The notes below the pieces were generated by a model, which saw only the letters and a program-made list of their open reading frames with translations, made no database searches and had not been told where the DNA came from. This document shows positions 14,931 to 22,008 of a stretch of 29,749 nt of DNA, piece after piece; position 1 is the first letter of the stretch; every line of letters starts with the position of its first letter. The translations under genes and the position numbers were made by a program. Source of the DNA: JANNXY01 sp031409775. Lineage in GTDB: Bacteria > Patescibacteriota > Minisyncoccia > Phycocordibacterales > CAIZIN01. The stretch is from contig JANNXY010000001.1 of the NCBI GenBank assembly GCA_031409775.1, positions 1 through 29,749 on the forward strand, in the 5' to 3' direction.

Positions 14931-15781
14931 AAATCAGAATACAGGAAATCGAGTCAGAAATGGAGAAGTCAGATTTCTGGAATGATGTATCCTCGGCACA
15001 AGCACAGATAAGGGAGCTCCAAGAATTAAAAGGCGATCTAGTTGGTGTAGGTAAATACGATAAAGGTGATGCAATTATTACTATTATCTCTGGTGCTGGT
15101 GGGATAGATGCAGAAGACTTCGCTTCGATGCTGCTGCGTATGTATCAGAAGTATCTGTCCAACAATAAATTTAAATACTATATTCTACACGAGAATCAGA
15201 ATGATCATGGTGGGTTTAGAAATGTCACAATGGAAGTATCTGGACCATCAGCATATGGCAAGCTAAAGAGTGAAAACGGTGTACATAGGTTGGTGCGAAC
15301 CTCACCATTTAATTCAAAAGGTCTAAGGCACACATCATTTGCACTTGTAGAAGTTATACCCAAATTCGAAAAGGTCGATGCTTCAGAGATACAGCTAAAG
15401 CCGGATGAGATCACGATAGATACAACCAAATCCGGCGGACCTGGTGGTCAGAATGTAAACAAGAGAGAGACAGCTGTACGCGTGGTCCATCTCCCGACCA
15501 ATATATCTGTGCATGTAGATGGTGAGCGTAGCCAGGCTCAGAACAAAGAAAAAGCACTCGAGATATTGCGAGCCAAATTGTTCGTAAAACTCGAAGAAGA
15601 AAAAAAGACTCGCGAAGCAGGAATGTACGTAACCAAATCAACAGATATAGAATGGGGCAACCAGATAAGGTCGTATGTCCTGCATCCATACAAAATGGTC
15701 AAAGACCACCGAACTGGGGTGGAGACATCTGACGTAAACGGAGTACTAGACGGTGACATAGAAATGTTTATTTGTGTATAA
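14912..15781 (+). CDS. prfB: Peptide chain release factor 2, short form
   Basis: Releases the nascent peptide at UAA and UGA. The anticodon-like tripeptide SPF is at 131-133 (RF2 type, not PxT of RF1). The catalytic GGQ is at 178-180 in SGGPGGQNVNK. At 289 aa the protein is about 75 residues shorter than typical RF2. Only a short helical stretch (about 1-48) stands in place of domain 1, which normally contacts the stalk region of the ribosome. There is no in-frame stop or CTTTGA site, so the autoregulatory +1 frameshift of most RF2 genes is absent. The ATG lies 19 nt before the end of the kinase gene. A GATAAT at 14894-14899 might give a separate promoter. Confidence 0.95.
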   Translation: MDKDKIKIRIQEIESEMEKSDFWNDVSSAQAQIRELQELKGDLVGVGKYDKGDAIITIISGAGGIDAEDFASMLLRMYQKYLSNNKFKYYILHENQNDHGGFRNVTMEVSGPSAYGKLKSENGVHRLVRTSPFNSKGLRHTSFALVEVIPKFEKVDASEIQLKPDEITIDTTKSGGPGGQNVNKRETAVRVVHLPTNISVHVDGERSQAQNKEKALEILRAKLFVKLEEEKKTREAGMYVTKSTDIEWGNQIRSYVLHPYKMVKDHRTGVETSDVNGVLDGDIEMFICV

Positions 15782-15782
15782 T
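15753..15782 (+). promoter_or_regulatory. Promoter of the AI-2E-type gene, across the prfB stop
   Basis: GTGACA (15753-15758, 5 of 6), an 18-nt spacer and perfect TATAAT (15777-15782) end 6 nt before the ATG at 15789. The prfB TAA (15779-15781) lies inside the -10. Confidence 0.7.
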
Positions 15783-15788
15783 ATAGAT

Positions 15789-16832
15789 ATGGATTCAAAC
15801 AAACTTCAACTAACCTTCTTTATTATAATATTCGCTGCTGCATTTATTATGTGCTTTTTGGTCTTTTTACCATTTATCAAAGTTCTTGCACTTGCCGCCG
15901 TACTCGCGGTAGTGTTCCATCCTGTATTTGAAAGAGTAAAGAAACTGTTAGGCGGTAGGGAAGTCGTATCCGCAATAGTGATTATGATGATAGCTGCTAT
16001 TGTTGTTATACTCCCACTCATCGCTATCGGCTCCAATGTGTTCGATGAATCCAGAGATTTGTACCGTACATTGTCTGCTGGAGAGACCAACTACCTAGAC
16101 CTCATAATCACCAATATCGAGGGTCCTTTATCTAGGAATTTCCCCAACCTCGTTGTCGATATCAGGTCATATGTTGACGACGCCATAAGCTGGATCGGAT
16201 CATATGCTGGAGCATTGCTTACGGGCACTGCTATCACTGTGCTCAATCTATTCTTGGGAATTATTGCTTTCTTTTACTTTCTCAAAGACGGCAGTAAATT
16301 CCGAAGTATGATAATAGAACTAAGCCCGCTCAAAGACGAGTTTGATAGACATATTTTCGACAAGCTAGAATTATCTGTAAATACAGTTATCAAAGGCACC
16401 CTGCTCATAGCACTAGTTCAGGGTCTATTTGTAGGTGTAGGTCTGGTTATATTTGGAGTACCAAATGCTACTCTGTGGGGCATGGTAGCAGTTGTAGCGG
16501 CAGTAGTGCCAGGGCTTGGTACCGCGCTCGTGATACTCCCTGCATGTATATACCTACTCGTTACAGGTGCGACACTGCCTGCTGTGGGGCTCGCACTGTG
16601 GGGCGCTGTGCTCGTGGGTCTACTGGATAATTTCCTCACGCCGATGCTCTATAGCAAGGGCACCAACATGCACCCGCTCGTGGTGCTGTTCTCTGTACTC
16701 GGAGGTATCGCGTTCTTTGGGCCTATCGGGTTTATATTTGGTCCATTAGTTGCAACACTGATGTTTGTGCTACTGCGGGTATACAGAGTTATGATACTCC
16801 GAGTCGAGACAATGGAAGAGGATATGATATAA
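15789..16832 (+). CDS. AI-2E family transporter (PerM/TqsA-like)
   Basis: Polytopic inner-membrane protein of the AI-2 exporter family, whose members also include sodium/proton antiporters; the substrate here is unknown. Hydrophobic segments cluster at about 10-45, 60-85, 150-170 and, after a soluble stretch, 205-320. A family-like motif is PGLGTALVILPACIYLL. The TM segments with LLDNFLTPMLYSKGTNMHPLVVLFSVLGG and FGPIGFIFGPLVATLMFVL are classic for this family. At 347 aa it is normal. I start at ATG 15789, fixed by the leaderless promoter; an in-frame GTG at 15774 would overlap prfB. Its TAA stop is inside the promoter of the next gene. Confidence 0.9.
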   Translation: MDSNKLQLTFFIIIFAAAFIMCFLVFLPFIKVLALAAVLAVVFHPVFERVKKLLGGREVVSAIVIMMIAAIVVILPLIAIGSNVFDESRDLYRTLSAGETNYLDLIITNIEGPLSRNFPNLVVDIRSYVDDAISWIGSYAGALLTGTAITVLNLFLGIIAFFYFLKDGSKFRSMIIELSPLKDEFDRHIFDKLELSVNTVIKGTLLIALVQGLFVGVGLVIFGVPNATLWGMVAVVAAVVPGLGTALVILPACIYLLVTGATLPAVGLALWGAVLVGLLDNFLTPMLYSKGTNMHPLVVLFSVLGGIAFFGPIGFIFGPLVATLMFVLLRVYRVMILRVETMEEDMI

Positions 16833-16833
16833 T
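16825..16833 (+). promoter_or_regulatory. Consensus extended -10 across the AI-2E stop codon
   Basis: TGA-TATAAT, with the hexamer at 16828-16833, ends 6 nt before the ATG at 16840. The upstream TAA (16830-16832) is inside the hexamer. Confidence 0.7.
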
Positions 16834-16839
16834 CTATAT

Positions 16840-17133
16840 ATGGATTCTTTAGCCAAAGCCGATATATTTTTCTTTATCACTTCGTGTGCTATTGCTATAT
16901 TTGCGATAGCGGGGATTATAGCAGCTGTCTATTTGACCAAGATTCTAAACGACATAAAAGCTATTACTTCGACAGCACGAAGAGAAGTAGAAAACATTAT
17001 AGATGATGTTGGAGAACTCCGAGAAGATTTAAAGGAGGAAGGCAAGGGCCTCATAAGTAAATTGTTCATTCTGGGCGATTTTATAAGGAAAAGAGTAACC
17101 CCTCCAAAGAGGAAAAAACATCATGACAAATAA
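16840..17133 (+). CDS. Small membrane-anchored coiled-coil protein, DUF948-like
   Basis: No function is known. One membrane helix (about residues 8-32) is followed by a helical, charged region (about 35-75) with heptad-like spacing: ILNDIKAITSTARREVENII. A basic tail PPKRKKHHDK ends the protein. This layout resembles DUF948-type proteins of Firmicutes, which often sit beside YtxH-like genes, as here. The gene overlaps the next by 11 nt, suggesting coupled expression. A possible role is envelope or membrane-associated scaffolding. Confidence 0.65.
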   Translation: MDSLAKADIFFFITSCAIAIFAIAGIIAAVYLTKILNDIKAITSTARREVENIIDDVGELREDLKEEGKGLISKLFILGDFIRKRVTPPKRKKHHDK

Positions 17134-17542
17134 GAAATCATCAAGTAAATCAGGTAGCGCAGGAGCGCCACTAGCTATCGCTGTAGCGGCAGCACTCGCG
17201 GGACTCGGAGCATATGTTGTATATGGAACCAAAGCCGGCAAGCCAGTGAAAAAGGCGATTAAAAGTGGCGTACTCAAAGCCAAGGCAGAATTGCTAGAGA
17301 GAGTAGAAGCAATGGAAAGCGTAACCGAAGACGCATACCAGGGAGCAGTAGATGCTGTAGTAGGTAAATACAAATCTATCGTTGACGAGAAGGATGCGCA
17401 GGTTCTAGAGAAGGAACTAAAGAGTTATTGGAAAGCTCTAAAGAATTCAGTTTCCAAAGTGAAGAACGTAGCAAAGAAGGTGGTCGGCAAAAAGGCGGCA
17501 AAGAAATCCGTAAGCAAGGTATCACCTAAGAAAAGAAAGTAA
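17123..17542 (+). CDS. Membrane-anchored protein with lysine-rich tail, YtxH-like
   Basis: Function unknown. A Ser/Lys-rich start is followed by a small-residue membrane helix (about 14-34, PLAIAVAAALAGLGAYVVYG) and then KAGKPVKKAIKSG, the pattern of YtxH-type proteins. An alpha-helical middle part (about 45-100) has one acidic face. The last 35 residues are almost pure Lys/Ala/Ser/Val, like histone H1 tails, and could bind nucleic acid or acidic surface polymers. A GAGGA 9-13 nt before the ATG gives a good Shine-Dalgarno, and the gene overlaps the preceding one by 11 nt, so it is probably translated from that transcript. The pair may form a membrane complex (inference). Confidence 0.65.
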   Translation: MTNKKSSSKSGSAGAPLAIAVAAALAGLGAYVVYGTKAGKPVKKAIKSGVLKAKAELLERVEAMESVTEDAYQGAVDAVVGKYKSIVDEKDAQVLEKELKSYWKALKNSVSKVKNVAKKVVGKKAAKKSVSKVSPKKRK

Positions 17543-17544
17543 AA

Positions 17545-18297
17545 GTGAAAGATACAAGCTGGGGCAAGATAGGGAATTGGTATGATGAGGTGGTCAAGTC
17601 GAATGATTCCTACCAGAATCAGGTTATACTCCCGAACCTACTCCGAATCATGGAAGTTGCAAATAAAGAAAAAATCCTCGACCTCGCTTGTGGTCAGGGA
17701 TTTTTCGCTAGAGAGATATCAAAGCTCGGTGCAGTCGTGACAGGTGTGGATCTGGGCAAGGACCTCATCGAGATCGCTCGGTCCAAGCAAGGTGGCATAG
17801 AGTATCTCGCCGCACCTTCGCACAAGATCGATGCATTGACCAATAACTACTTCGACAAAGTCTGCATAGTGCTTGCACTACAGAATATAGAGAAGCTCGA
17901 TGCGACGATCCAGGAAGTAAATAGAATAATAAAGAAAGGTGGCTCGCTCTATATCGTACTGAACCACCCAGTGCTACGTATACCTGGCGAGTCAGAGTGG
18001 GGCTATGACGAAGACCGCAAGATCCAGTACAGGAGACTCGACGGGTACATGAGCGAGTCATCTAGAGCGATAGATATGAACCCAGGTAGTTCAGATAAAT
18101 CCAAGCAGATCACATTCTCTTTCCATAGACCGTTGCAGGTGTATTTCAAATCACTCCGTAAACACGGATTCGCTACAACCAGACTCGAAGAGTGGATTTC
18201 TCACAAAGTAAGCCAGAAAGGCCCCCGGGAAATCCCCGAGAACCGCGCCCGCAAAGAATTCCCCATGTTTCTGGCGTTGGAGTGCAAGAAAGGGTAG
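17545..18297 (+). CDS. Class I SAM-dependent methyltransferase
   Basis: Transfers a methyl group from S-adenosylmethionine; the acceptor is unknown. Motif I is KILDLACGQGFFARE (about 33-47), with the acidic ribose-binding residue in GVDLGKDLIE. Motif post-II/III resembles VCIVLALQNIEKLDATIQEVNRIIKKGGSLYIV. The C-terminal part is not a recognised domain and contains HRPLQVYFKSLRKHGF. At 250 aa it resembles small-molecule or lipid/quinone methyltransferases of the UbiE type. The start is a GTG two bases after the preceding stop, with a weak purine-rich ribosome site. The TAG stop forms the first bases of a -10-like TAGAAT. Confidence 0.88.
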   Translation: MKDTSWGKIGNWYDEVVKSNDSYQNQVILPNLLRIMEVANKEKILDLACGQGFFAREISKLGAVVTGVDLGKDLIEIARSKQGGIEYLAAPSHKIDALTNNYFDKVCIVLALQNIEKLDATIQEVNRIIKKGGSLYIVLNHPVLRIPGESEWGYDEDRKIQYRRLDGYMSESSRAIDMNPGSSDKSKQITFSFHRPLQVYFKSLRKHGFATTRLEEWISHKVSQKGPREIPENRARKEFPMFLALECKKG

Positions 18298-18300
18298 AAT
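18295..18300 (+). promoter_or_regulatory. -10-like TAGAAT at the start of the ABC importer region
   Basis: TAGAAT contains the methyltransferase TAG stop. It predicts a start near 18307 and a leader of about 20 nt before ATG 18328. A TAAAAT at 18310-18315 is an alternative with a leader of about 5 nt. Confidence 0.4.
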
Positions 18301-18327
18301 GACAGTAATTAAAATTAATAAATTAAA

Positions 18328-19305
18328 ATGAAAAAGCTGAATTTTATAAATAATATGAAAAAAATAATTATCATTGGAGTTATAGTTTCGCTTGGATTGA
18401 TCGCGTTTGCTGCGTTTAGAGATAAATCAGAAGATGATACCGTTGTAAAGATTGGCTATCTTGAGACTATCGCTACTGCACCGTTATATATCGCACAAGA
18501 CAAGAATTATTTTGCTGATGAAGGGCTAAAAAATGTTGAATTCATCAAACTCAGTTCTGCAAACGAAGCTTACGAGGCGTTAGTACGAGGAGATGTTGAT
18601 TTTGTTCCAGGTACAGGATTGCTGCAAGTTCTCATTAACCAGCAGAAGGTTGGCGATGCGGTTAAAATTGCCTCAATGTCTGCATTTACCGATGATACGA
18701 ACTTTGATAAATTAATTACACTTGATAATAAATCTGTAGATACCCTGAAGGATTTGGAAGGCAAAAATATAGCAGTATTCCCAGGTACTACACCAACAAC
18801 TTTCTTAAAGCTATTTTTGAAAAAGAATAGCATAAATGTCGAAAACATCACCTTTGTCCAACTTTTGCCTCAAAATCAAATTCAGGCGCTTGAAGCTGGT
18901 TCAGTGGATGCAATTTTTGGATACCAGCCGATACCCGCCCTTGCCGAAGCAAAATTAGCAAATGTAAAAACTCTAGCAGAGAATTTATTTATTACTCTAT
19001 ACCCGAACATACCACTAGGTTCTCGATTGGCGACAAAAGAATTTATGTGCACCAGAACAAAAGAATTCAAGAAGGTTCAAAAAGCAATAGATAAAGGCCA
19101 GGATATTATTACAAGTGACAAAAAGTTATACGCTTCAATCCTTGGTGGTCGAATCAATATTCCTGCAGCAATAGTAGAAAAAATTAACCCATACTTAACA
19201 TATCCTGCTCAAGCAGATGCTATTAGCAAGTTTCAAAACTTTTTGATTGTTAATGGTGAATTAAAGGAAATGGCTGACATTAATAAAGTTGTTGGGTGTC
19301 AGTAA
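18328..19305 (+). CDS. ABC transporter substrate-binding protein, NMT1/SsuA-like
   Basis: Binds a small solute outside the membrane and delivers it to an ABC importer of the nitrate/sulfonate/taurine or thiamine-precursor type. An N-terminal hydrophobic segment (about 11-28) acts as signal anchor; there is no lipobox cysteine. The mature domain begins VVKIGYLETIATAPLYIAQDKNYF, the NMT1/SsuA opening, and has DLEGKNIAVFPGTTP and ALEAGSVDAIFGYQP as expected. ATG 18355 (MKKIIIIGV) is an equally possible start. The next two genes give ATPase and permease, so this is a three-gene importer. Composition is visibly AT-richer than its neighbours, suggesting recent acquisition. Confidence 0.88.
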   Translation: MKKLNFINNMKKIIIIGVIVSLGLIAFAAFRDKSEDDTVVKIGYLETIATAPLYIAQDKNYFADEGLKNVEFIKLSSANEAYEALVRGDVDFVPGTGLLQVLINQQKVGDAVKIASMSAFTDDTNFDKLITLDNKSVDTLKDLEGKNIAVFPGTTPTTFLKLFLKKNSINVENITFVQLLPQNQIQALEAGSVDAIFGYQPIPALAEAKLANVKTLAENLFITLYPNIPLGSRLATKEFMCTRTKEFKKVQKAIDKGQDIITSDKKLYASILGGRINIPAAIVEKINPYLTYPAQADAISKFQNFLIVNGELKEMADINKVVGCQ

Positions 19306-19309
19306 TTCA

Positions 19310-20062
19310 ATGATTTCCATTCGCTCAATAACTAAAGAATTTAAAAAATCTTCTGGCGTAACCAGGGTTATTGAAAGTATCGACCTCGAGGTTCAGAAAG
19401 GAGAGTTCGTGACTGTCTTTGGACCTAATGGATCAGGCAAGACGACTTTGCTCAATATTGTATCGGGATTGGATAATCCTGATTCTGGTGAAGTATTAGT
19501 GAGTGGAAAGAAACCTAAAGATGCAGAGGTTGGTTTTGTATTCCAAAATTATAATGAAAGTCTGTTTCCTTGGAGAACTACTCTAGAAAATGTAACACTT
19601 CCATTGGAAGTAAAAGGGGTGGCGAAAGAAAAGCAAATAAAGATTGTAGAGCACCTACTTAGCAAAGTCGGATTACTTCACTCTAAGGATAAATATGTAT
19701 ACGAGTTGTCGGGAGGGCAGAGACAATTGGTTTCGATCTGTCGTGCAATGGCCTCTAACCCTGACATTCTTATCATGGATGAGCCTTTTTCCGCTCTCGA
19801 TTATTCAACAACTCGAAAGATGGAATTGGAACTCCTGGATATTTGGCAGGAAAAGAAAATCACCACTCTATTTGTAAGTCATGATATCGATGAGGCGATA
19901 TTCCTCGCAGATAGAGTGTTAGTTCTCTCTCCTCGACCAGCAACGATTAAGAAAGTTTTTGAGGTAAAGTTGGCTCGCCCTCGAACTTTGGATATGCTTT
20001 CAAGCCCTGAATTTACAGAGCTTCGAAATGCGATTCTTAATACCTTTGAATATGAAAAGTAA
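19310..20062 (+). CDS. ABC transporter ATP-binding protein, SsuB/TauB/ThiZ type
   Basis: Powers uptake by the importer encoded with it. Walker A GPNGSGKT is at 38-45, the Q-loop FVFQNYNESLFPWRT (77-90) is typical of the nitrate/sulfonate/taurine subfamily, the signature LSGGQ is at 133-137, Walker B ILIMDEPFSALD begins at 153, and the H-loop FVSHD follows. The length is 250 aa. I chose ATG 19310 (MISIRSITKEF), 4 bases after the binding-protein stop; an in-frame earlier start would overlap that gene. It overlaps the permease by 11 nt (20052-20062). Confidence 0.94.
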   Translation: MISIRSITKEFKKSSGVTRVIESIDLEVQKGEFVTVFGPNGSGKTTLLNIVSGLDNPDSGEVLVSGKKPKDAEVGFVFQNYNESLFPWRTTLENVTLPLEVKGVAKEKQIKIVEHLLSKVGLLHSKDKYVYELSGGQRQLVSICRAMASNPDILIMDEPFSALDYSTTRKMELELLDIWQEKKITTLFVSHDIDEAIFLADRVLVLSPRPATIKKVFEVKLARPRTLDMLSSPEFTELRNAILNTFEYEK

Positions 20063-20803
20063 GAAATTATATTACATTTTCATACCGGTACTCTTGCTCT
20101 GTCTCTGGCAGGTCATTTCGTATTTCAAACTAGTCAGTCCATTATTCCTAGCTTCGCCGTACGATGTATTCATTGATCTTATCGATTCTGTAAGAAACGG
20201 AAGCATGCTCTCTGATATTGGACATACTCTTTATAGAGTTCTTATAGGTTTCGGTGTTGCAGCAATTGTAGGAGTACCACTTGGACTGCTTATGGGGTAT
20301 TCAAACAAGATTTATAATGCTCTAGAATTTACCGTTGAATTTTTTAGAGGGATTCCTACAACTGCGTTATTCCCACTATTTCTTCTTGTGTTTGGTATCG
20401 GTGACGAAGCAAAGTTTGCGGTTACTGCTTGGGGAGCGGGACTCGTTATACTAATCAACTCCATGTATGGAGTACATCTCGGAAGGAACTTCGAGTTCGA
20501 GTTGCAAAAACGATGAAGCTAAAGGGCATTGAATTATTCAGGAAGGTGATTTTCCCAGAAGCACTTCCGCAGATATTTTCTGGATTCCGAGTGGCAATTT
20601 CTCTTTCCTTAATTATTGTAATAGTGACAGAAATGTTTATAGGTACCAATGCTGGGCTTGGTAAGAGGATTATCGATGCTCAACTCGTATATCAAACAGC
20701 TGATATGTATGCGGCTATACTTATGACGGGAGTAGTTGGATTTTTGCTTAATAAAATAGTAATGTCAATAGAAAATAGGGTGGTACATTGGAAAGGAAAA
20801 TGA
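20052..20803 (+). pseudogene. ABC importer permease (SsuC/TauC/ThiX type), frameshifted
   Basis: Inner-membrane component of the importer. The first frame (ATG 20052 to TGA 20516) gives four membrane segments and ends in GVHLGRNFEFELQKR. The rest of the permease (AKTMKLKGIELF, then the EAA-loop end RKVIFPEALP and two or three more membrane helices) continues in the -1 frame to 20803. The join is just at TTG-CAAAAAC (20502-20511). One extra G (TTGGCAAAAAC) would give E-L-A-K-T-M, an exact EAA-loop match, so a single-base deletion is the simplest explanation. Alternatives are a sequence error or -1 slippage on the A5 run. Intact, the protein would be about 250 aa, the normal size. Confidence 0.85.
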
Positions 20804-20809
20804 TAGGAT
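20801..20809 (+). promoter_or_regulatory. Extended -10 of the glutaredoxin gene, using the permease stop
   Basis: TGA-TAGGAT: the TGA is the permease stop and also the extended TGn element. The hexamer (20804-20809) ends 6 nt before the ATG at 20816. Confidence 0.5.
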
Positions 20810-20815
20810 AAGAAT

Positions 20816-21082
20816 ATGTCCGACAAAACCCAAAGAAAAATAGAAATTTATGTGAAAACTGGTTGCCCATGGTGCAATGGAGTACTCGAGTATTTCAGAG
20901 AAAACAGCATAGAGCATGAAGTGAAGAATGTCACCGAGTCCCGAGAGCTATATGACGAGATGGTAGAGCTATCTGGCCAGACCAAAGCTCCTGTGGTGGT
21001 CATAGACGGCCACATGATCGCCGATACCGACAGGGAAGCCGTGGCGAAATACTTAGAAGATAATCCGGTCCACGGGGCCTAG
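20816..21082 (+). CDS. Glutaredoxin-like thioredoxin-fold protein
   Basis: A small thiol-disulfide oxidoreductase acting in the cytoplasm. The dithiol active site CPWC is at residues 17-20 after IEIYVKTG. The cis-proline motif is KAPVVVIDG (about 57-65), with Gly-His in place of the usual glutathione-side residues. The fold elements (helix VLEYFRENSIEHEVKNVT, helix ESRELYDEMVELSG) follow the glutaredoxin order. At 88 aa the size is normal. Whether it works with glutathione, or with another thiol, cannot be told. It has its own leaderless promoter and is followed by the diadenylate cyclase after 5 nt. Confidence 0.9.
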   Translation: MSDKTQRKIEIYVKTGCPWCNGVLEYFRENSIEHEVKNVTESRELYDEMVELSGQTKAPVVVIDGHMIADTDREAVAKYLEDNPVHGA

Positions 21083-21087
21083 ATCCT

Positions 21088-22008
21088 ATGCCACCAGCCG
21101 TTGCCGCCACAGTGGAATCTATAGAGAGTATCCCGCATTTTTTCTCTACCCTCAACATATTTAACACAATAGATATAATTATTGTGGCTGTTCTCATATA
21201 TCTGGTGCTTATATTTATCAAGCAGACCAAATCTTTCTTTGTACTACATTCACTACTTATTCTGCTTGCGCTCAATACAATATCCCAGGTATTTGCATTC
21301 AAGCTAACCAGACTCATACTACAACCACTGCTTACGGGTATAGTAGTTATATCTGCTGTGGTGTTCCAGAAAGAGATCAGGAGGTTCTTCCGCTGGGTCA
21401 CTGCTGGCAAAGGCTTCGTATTCTCGCTCAAGGCACCGGCCACAGGGGATTCGATAGAGATTATCGCTGATACTATATTTGAAATGGCCGAGAAGAAGAT
21501 TGGAGCGATTGTGGTCCTACCAGGGGAAACTTCGATAGATGACGTAGTAGAAGGCGGGTTCACATTGGATGGCAAGATTTCTAGACCACTTTTACTTTCT
21601 ATCTTTGACTCTAATTCCCCGGGACATGATGGTGCTATTTCAATAGAGAATAACAAGATTCGCAAATTCGGTCTCCATTTGCCACTTGCCGAAGACTTCA
21701 AAGAAGCTTCCAAGCGTGTCGGAACTCGTCATAGAGCGGCTGTGGGCATAAGTGAGCGAACAGATGCGATAGCTGTCGTAGTATCAGAAGAGCGAGGTAC
21801 AGTATCTATCGCAGAGAATGGATCTCTACGCAGTATAGATGATCGTGATGGGCTCCTGACAATCCTCGAAGAATTTTCCGAGGATGTTCGTGATGGCGAA
21901 CCGATCACATACTCATTCTGGCATTATCTTGTTTTTAAAAATATTGGGATCAAATCCGCGTCTATCGGTCTCGCTCTACTGTTGTGGTTCACTACACTGT
22001 ATCGGTAA
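21088..22008 (+). CDS. cdaA: Diadenylate cyclase, CdaA-like, with extra C-terminal helix
   Basis: Makes the second messenger cyclic di-AMP from two ATP, usually controlling potassium and osmotic balance and envelope stress. Three N-terminal membrane helices (about 28-45, 50-68, 76-95) precede the DAC domain (about 110-250). The catalytic motifs DGA (181-183) and RHR (214-216) are present. At 306 aa it is longer than typical CdaA (about 270). The additional C-terminus NIGIKSASIGLALLLWFTTLYR is a membrane helix that looks like the N-terminus of the partner CdaR/YbbR; no YbbR domain follows. It starts 5 nt after glutaredoxin. The end overlaps the convergent MFS gene by 17 nt. ATG 21088 is taken; no Shine-Dalgarno is obvious. 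Confidence 0.92.
   Translation: MPPAVAATVESIESIPHFFSTLNIFNTIDIIIVAVLIYLVLIFIKQTKSFFVLHSLLILLALNTISQVFAFKLTRLILQPLLTGIVVISAVVFQKEIRRFFRWVTAGKGFVFSLKAPATGDSIEIIADTIFEMAEKKIGAIVVLPGETSIDDVVEGGFTLDGKISRPLLLSIFDSNSPGHDGAISIENNKIRKFGLHLPLAEDFKEASKRVGTRHRAAVGISERTDAIAVVVSEERGTVSIAENGSLRSIDDRDGLLTILEEFSEDVRDGEPITYSFWHYLVFKNIGIKSASIGLALLLWFTTLYR

Noticed and set aside
14912..15781. Programmed frameshift in prfB
   Set aside because: No in-frame early stop or CTTTGA-like slippery site; the gene is one continuous frame.
21000..21713. Minus-strand open frame (237 codons) inside cdaA
   Set aside because: Antisense shadow of a well-supported diadenylate cyclase; low-complexity Ser/Ile composition.
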